From the NCBI GenBank assembly GCA_965214615.1, contig OZ243952.1, positions 1,984,001 through 2,048,000 of the forward strand: DNA of 64,000 nucleotides. Direction: 5' to 3'. Numbering within the stretch: the stretch's first letter is position 1; the number at the start of each line of letters is the position of its first letter. Origin of the DNA: CBDAUN01 sp965214615 (lineage in GTDB: Bacteria; Pseudomonadota; Gammaproteobacteria; Arenicellales; JAJDZL01). Below, one piece after another: positions 62,629 through 64,000 of this stretch. The translations under genes and the position numbers were made by a program. The notes beneath the pieces were generated by a model. It was not told where the DNA came from, did not search any database, and saw nothing but the letters and a program-made list of their open reading frames with translations.

Positions 62629-63041
62629 AGAATCCCCTGTCGCTTTGCAAACGCTGTGCGTACTGAAAATTTTGCTCCGGCCAGCCGGAACGCTTCGCGC
62701 GCCATTTCTTCGCTGACCCCTTCGATCTCGTAGATCATGTGCCCGGGCTTGGTCACAAACACCCAGAATTCCGGATTTCCCTTGCCCTTGCCCATGCGAA
62801 CCTCCAAAGGCTTCTTGGACACAGGCTTGTCCGGAAATATGCGGATCCAAACCTTGCCGCCTCTTTTCACGTAGCGATTGATCGCTCTTCGGCCGGCTTC
62901 AATCTCGCGTGCGGTGATTCGTCCCCTGGTGGTCGCCTTCAGTCCGAAATCGCCGAAATTGACTTGATTGCCGCGCGTGGCCATGCCGCGATTGCGGCCC
63001 TTTTGCTGCTTTCTGTACTTGGTTCGTTTTGGTTGAAGCAT
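62625..63041 (-). CDS. rplP: 50S ribosomal protein L16
   Basis: 138-residue protein contacting the A-site tRNA. MLQPKRTKYRKQQKGRNRG opens it, with KPVSKKPLEVRMGKGKGNPEFWV near 72. The length is close to E. coli L16 (136). Confidence 0.97.
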   Translation of the reverse strand: MLQPKRTKYRKQQKGRNRGMATRGNQVNFGDFGLKATTRGRITAREIEAGRRAINRYVKRGGKVWIRIFPDKPVSKKPLEVRMGKGKGNPEFWVFVTKPGHMIYEIEGVSEEMAREAFRLAGAKFSVRTAFAKRQGIL

Positions 63042-63104
63042 TTTCTTTCGCTAAATTATGCTGAATTGAAGTGCTGCGCAGACAATGCGGACGCGTGCCC
63101 GCCG

Positions 63105-63788
63105 CTATACGGCCTGTTCGCCCTCGACTTCCTTGGAAACCTTCTTCCTTACGCCTTTGGCAGTAAATTGCTCGCCATGGAAAATCCAGACTTTCACGCC
63201 AAGAATCCCGTAAGTGGTCTTTGCCTCTGCAAATCCGTAATCCACATTCGCTCTCAAGGTATGCAGAGGCACCCGGCCTTCGCGATACCATTCCGTTCTT
63301 GCAATTTCCGCGCCGTTGAGCCGCCCGGCGATCATCACCTTGACACCCTGGGCGCCGATCCGGATCGAGTTCTGTACGGCGCGCTTCATCGCCCGGCGAA
63401 ACATGATGCGATTTTCAAGCTGCTGGCAAATTGCCTCGGCGACCAGCTTGGCGTCCATGTCGGGCTTGCGAATCTCTTCGACGCTGACCGCCACCGGAGC
63501 CTTGTTGATCTTCGACAGCGCACGTCGCAGCTTTGTAATATCTTCGCCCTTCTTGCCGATGACAATTCCCGGCCGCGCGGTATGAATCACCACTTTCATG
63601 TTCTGCGCGGGACGGTCGATCAGAATCTTGCTCACCGACGCGCCTGCCAGCTGCTTTTTCACAAACTCGCGCACTTTCAAATCTTCCTTCAGGTATTTCG
63701 CGTAGTCTCTGCCTGAAGCAAACCAGCTCGAAGACCAGTTCTTTTTCAGCGCGAGGCGAATACCGACAGGATGTACCTTTTGACCCAT
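63105..63788 (-). CDS. rpsC: 30S ribosomal protein S3
   Basis: 227-residue protein at the mRNA entry. MGQKVHPVGIRLALKKNWSS starts it. The KH domain (RPGIVIGKKGEDITKLR near 72) and the C-terminal domain with GRLNGAEIARTEWYREGRVPLHTLRANVDYGFAEA are clear. E. coli S3 is 233 residues. The 63-base gap to rplP is longer than others in the run. Confidence 0.97.
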   Translation of the reverse strand: MGQKVHPVGIRLALKKNWSSSWFASGRDYAKYLKEDLKVREFVKKQLAGASVSKILIDRPAQNMKVVIHTARPGIVIGKKGEDITKLRRALSKINKAPVAVSVEEIRKPDMDAKLVAEAICQQLENRIMFRRAMKRAVQNSIRIGAQGVKVMIAGRLNGAEIARTEWYREGRVPLHTLRANVDYGFAEAKTTYGILGVKVWIFHGEQFTAKGVRKKVSKEVEGEQAV

Positions 63789-63802
63789 TGCTTTGTTTCT
63801 CC

Positions 63803-64000
63803 CTACTCGTCCGACACCACGACTGTGATATGGCTGGTTCGTTTAATGATGCGGTTCACACGCCCGCGCGCCCGGGCCCGCCATCGCTTGATGACCGGTC
63901 CCTCGTCGATGTATGCCGAATGCACATAAAGTTCGTCGATATTGGCGTTGTTGTTCACCTCGGCATTGGCTATCGCCGAATCCAGTGTTTTCAGAACCAG
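63803..64000 (-). CDS. rplV: 50S ribosomal protein L22 (partial)
   Basis: The C-terminal 65 residues are present and the gene runs off the right edge, so the start is outside. ALDSAIANAEVNNN-type sequence (LDSAIANAEVNNNANIDELYV) and the conserved KRWRARARGRVNRIIKRTSHITVVV end are diagnostic. L22 lines the exit tunnel. The order rplV-rpsC-rplP is canonical for the S10 operon. Confidence 0.95.
   Translation of the reverse strand: MVLKTLDSAIANAEVNNNANIDELYVHSAYIDEGPVIKRWRARARGRVNRIIKRTSHITVVVSDE

Noticed and set aside
62739..63716. 325-codon plus-strand frame opposite rplP and rpsC
   Set aside because: Antisense shadow of conserved ribosomal genes.
1..64000. CRISPR array, rRNA operon or phage genes
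   Set aside because: No regularly spaced direct repeats, no rRNA sequence and no phage structural or integrase genes were seen.

Overview
The window reads as part of a proteobacterial chromosome, most likely a marine or host-associated gammaproteobacterium. The evidence is gene order: an S10-spc-alpha ribosomal run with rpmJ directly between secY and rpsM, prfB-lysS and dapB-carA-carB adjacencies, LolD/LolC, two-subunit PntA/PntB, and an RF2 gene with the classic programmed frameshift. Species cannot be named from the sequence alone.

Layout. 1-9.6 kb is a molybdenum formate dehydrogenase locus: partial fdhD, DUF3305 and DUF3306 proteins, a large polyferredoxin, a TorD-type chaperone, a small twin-arginine peptide, a Cys-type catalytic subunit, a four-cluster ferredoxin, a small lipoprotein and a cytochrome b subunit. 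9.8-11.9 kb holds an unknown protein, an exported ankyrin protein and a TAT-exported Rieske-like protein with an altered cluster motif. 11.9-16.5 kb is lolD-lolC-lysS-prfB on the minus strand, followed by pntAB (17.0-19.9 kb).

20.0-24.6 kb looks horizontally acquired. It holds a trimethylamine methyltransferase-family protein with no amber codon and a dimethylglycine/sarcosine-dehydrogenase-like FAD-GcvT protein, bracketed by the stub of another FAD oxidoreductase and a broken peptide-ABC ATPase. It abuts a complete glycine-betaine type ABC importer (24.7-28.4 kb). Together with formate dehydrogenase this suggests uptake and stepwise demethylation of methylated amines, with C1 units ending as formate. 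That link is inference, because no corrinoid protein or folate enzymes are in the window.

28.8-40.9 kb is mostly housekeeping: tRNA-Ser(UGA), a YccA-like membrane protein, carB, carA, dapB, endonuclease V and malate dehydrogenase. Within it lies an unusual minus-strand group: an SDR, a spore-photoproduct-lyase-like radical SAM protein, a nucleoside-phosphorylase-like protein and a family 2 glycosyltransferase.

41.3-52.6 kb is an accessory island with a transposase remnant at each end. It encodes a hotdog thioesterase, a histidinol-dehydrogenase-family enzyme resembling sulfopropanediol dehydrogenase (HpsN), a ribose-type ABC importer with two permeases, an acetolactate-synthase-like ThDP enzyme and a divergent LacI regulator with a phased array of TGCAATA half-sites. 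This is the best candidate for an undescribed catabolic system. 52.9-64 kb returns to core genes: a DUF924 protein, then rplQ through rplV on the minus strand, the last cut by the window edge.
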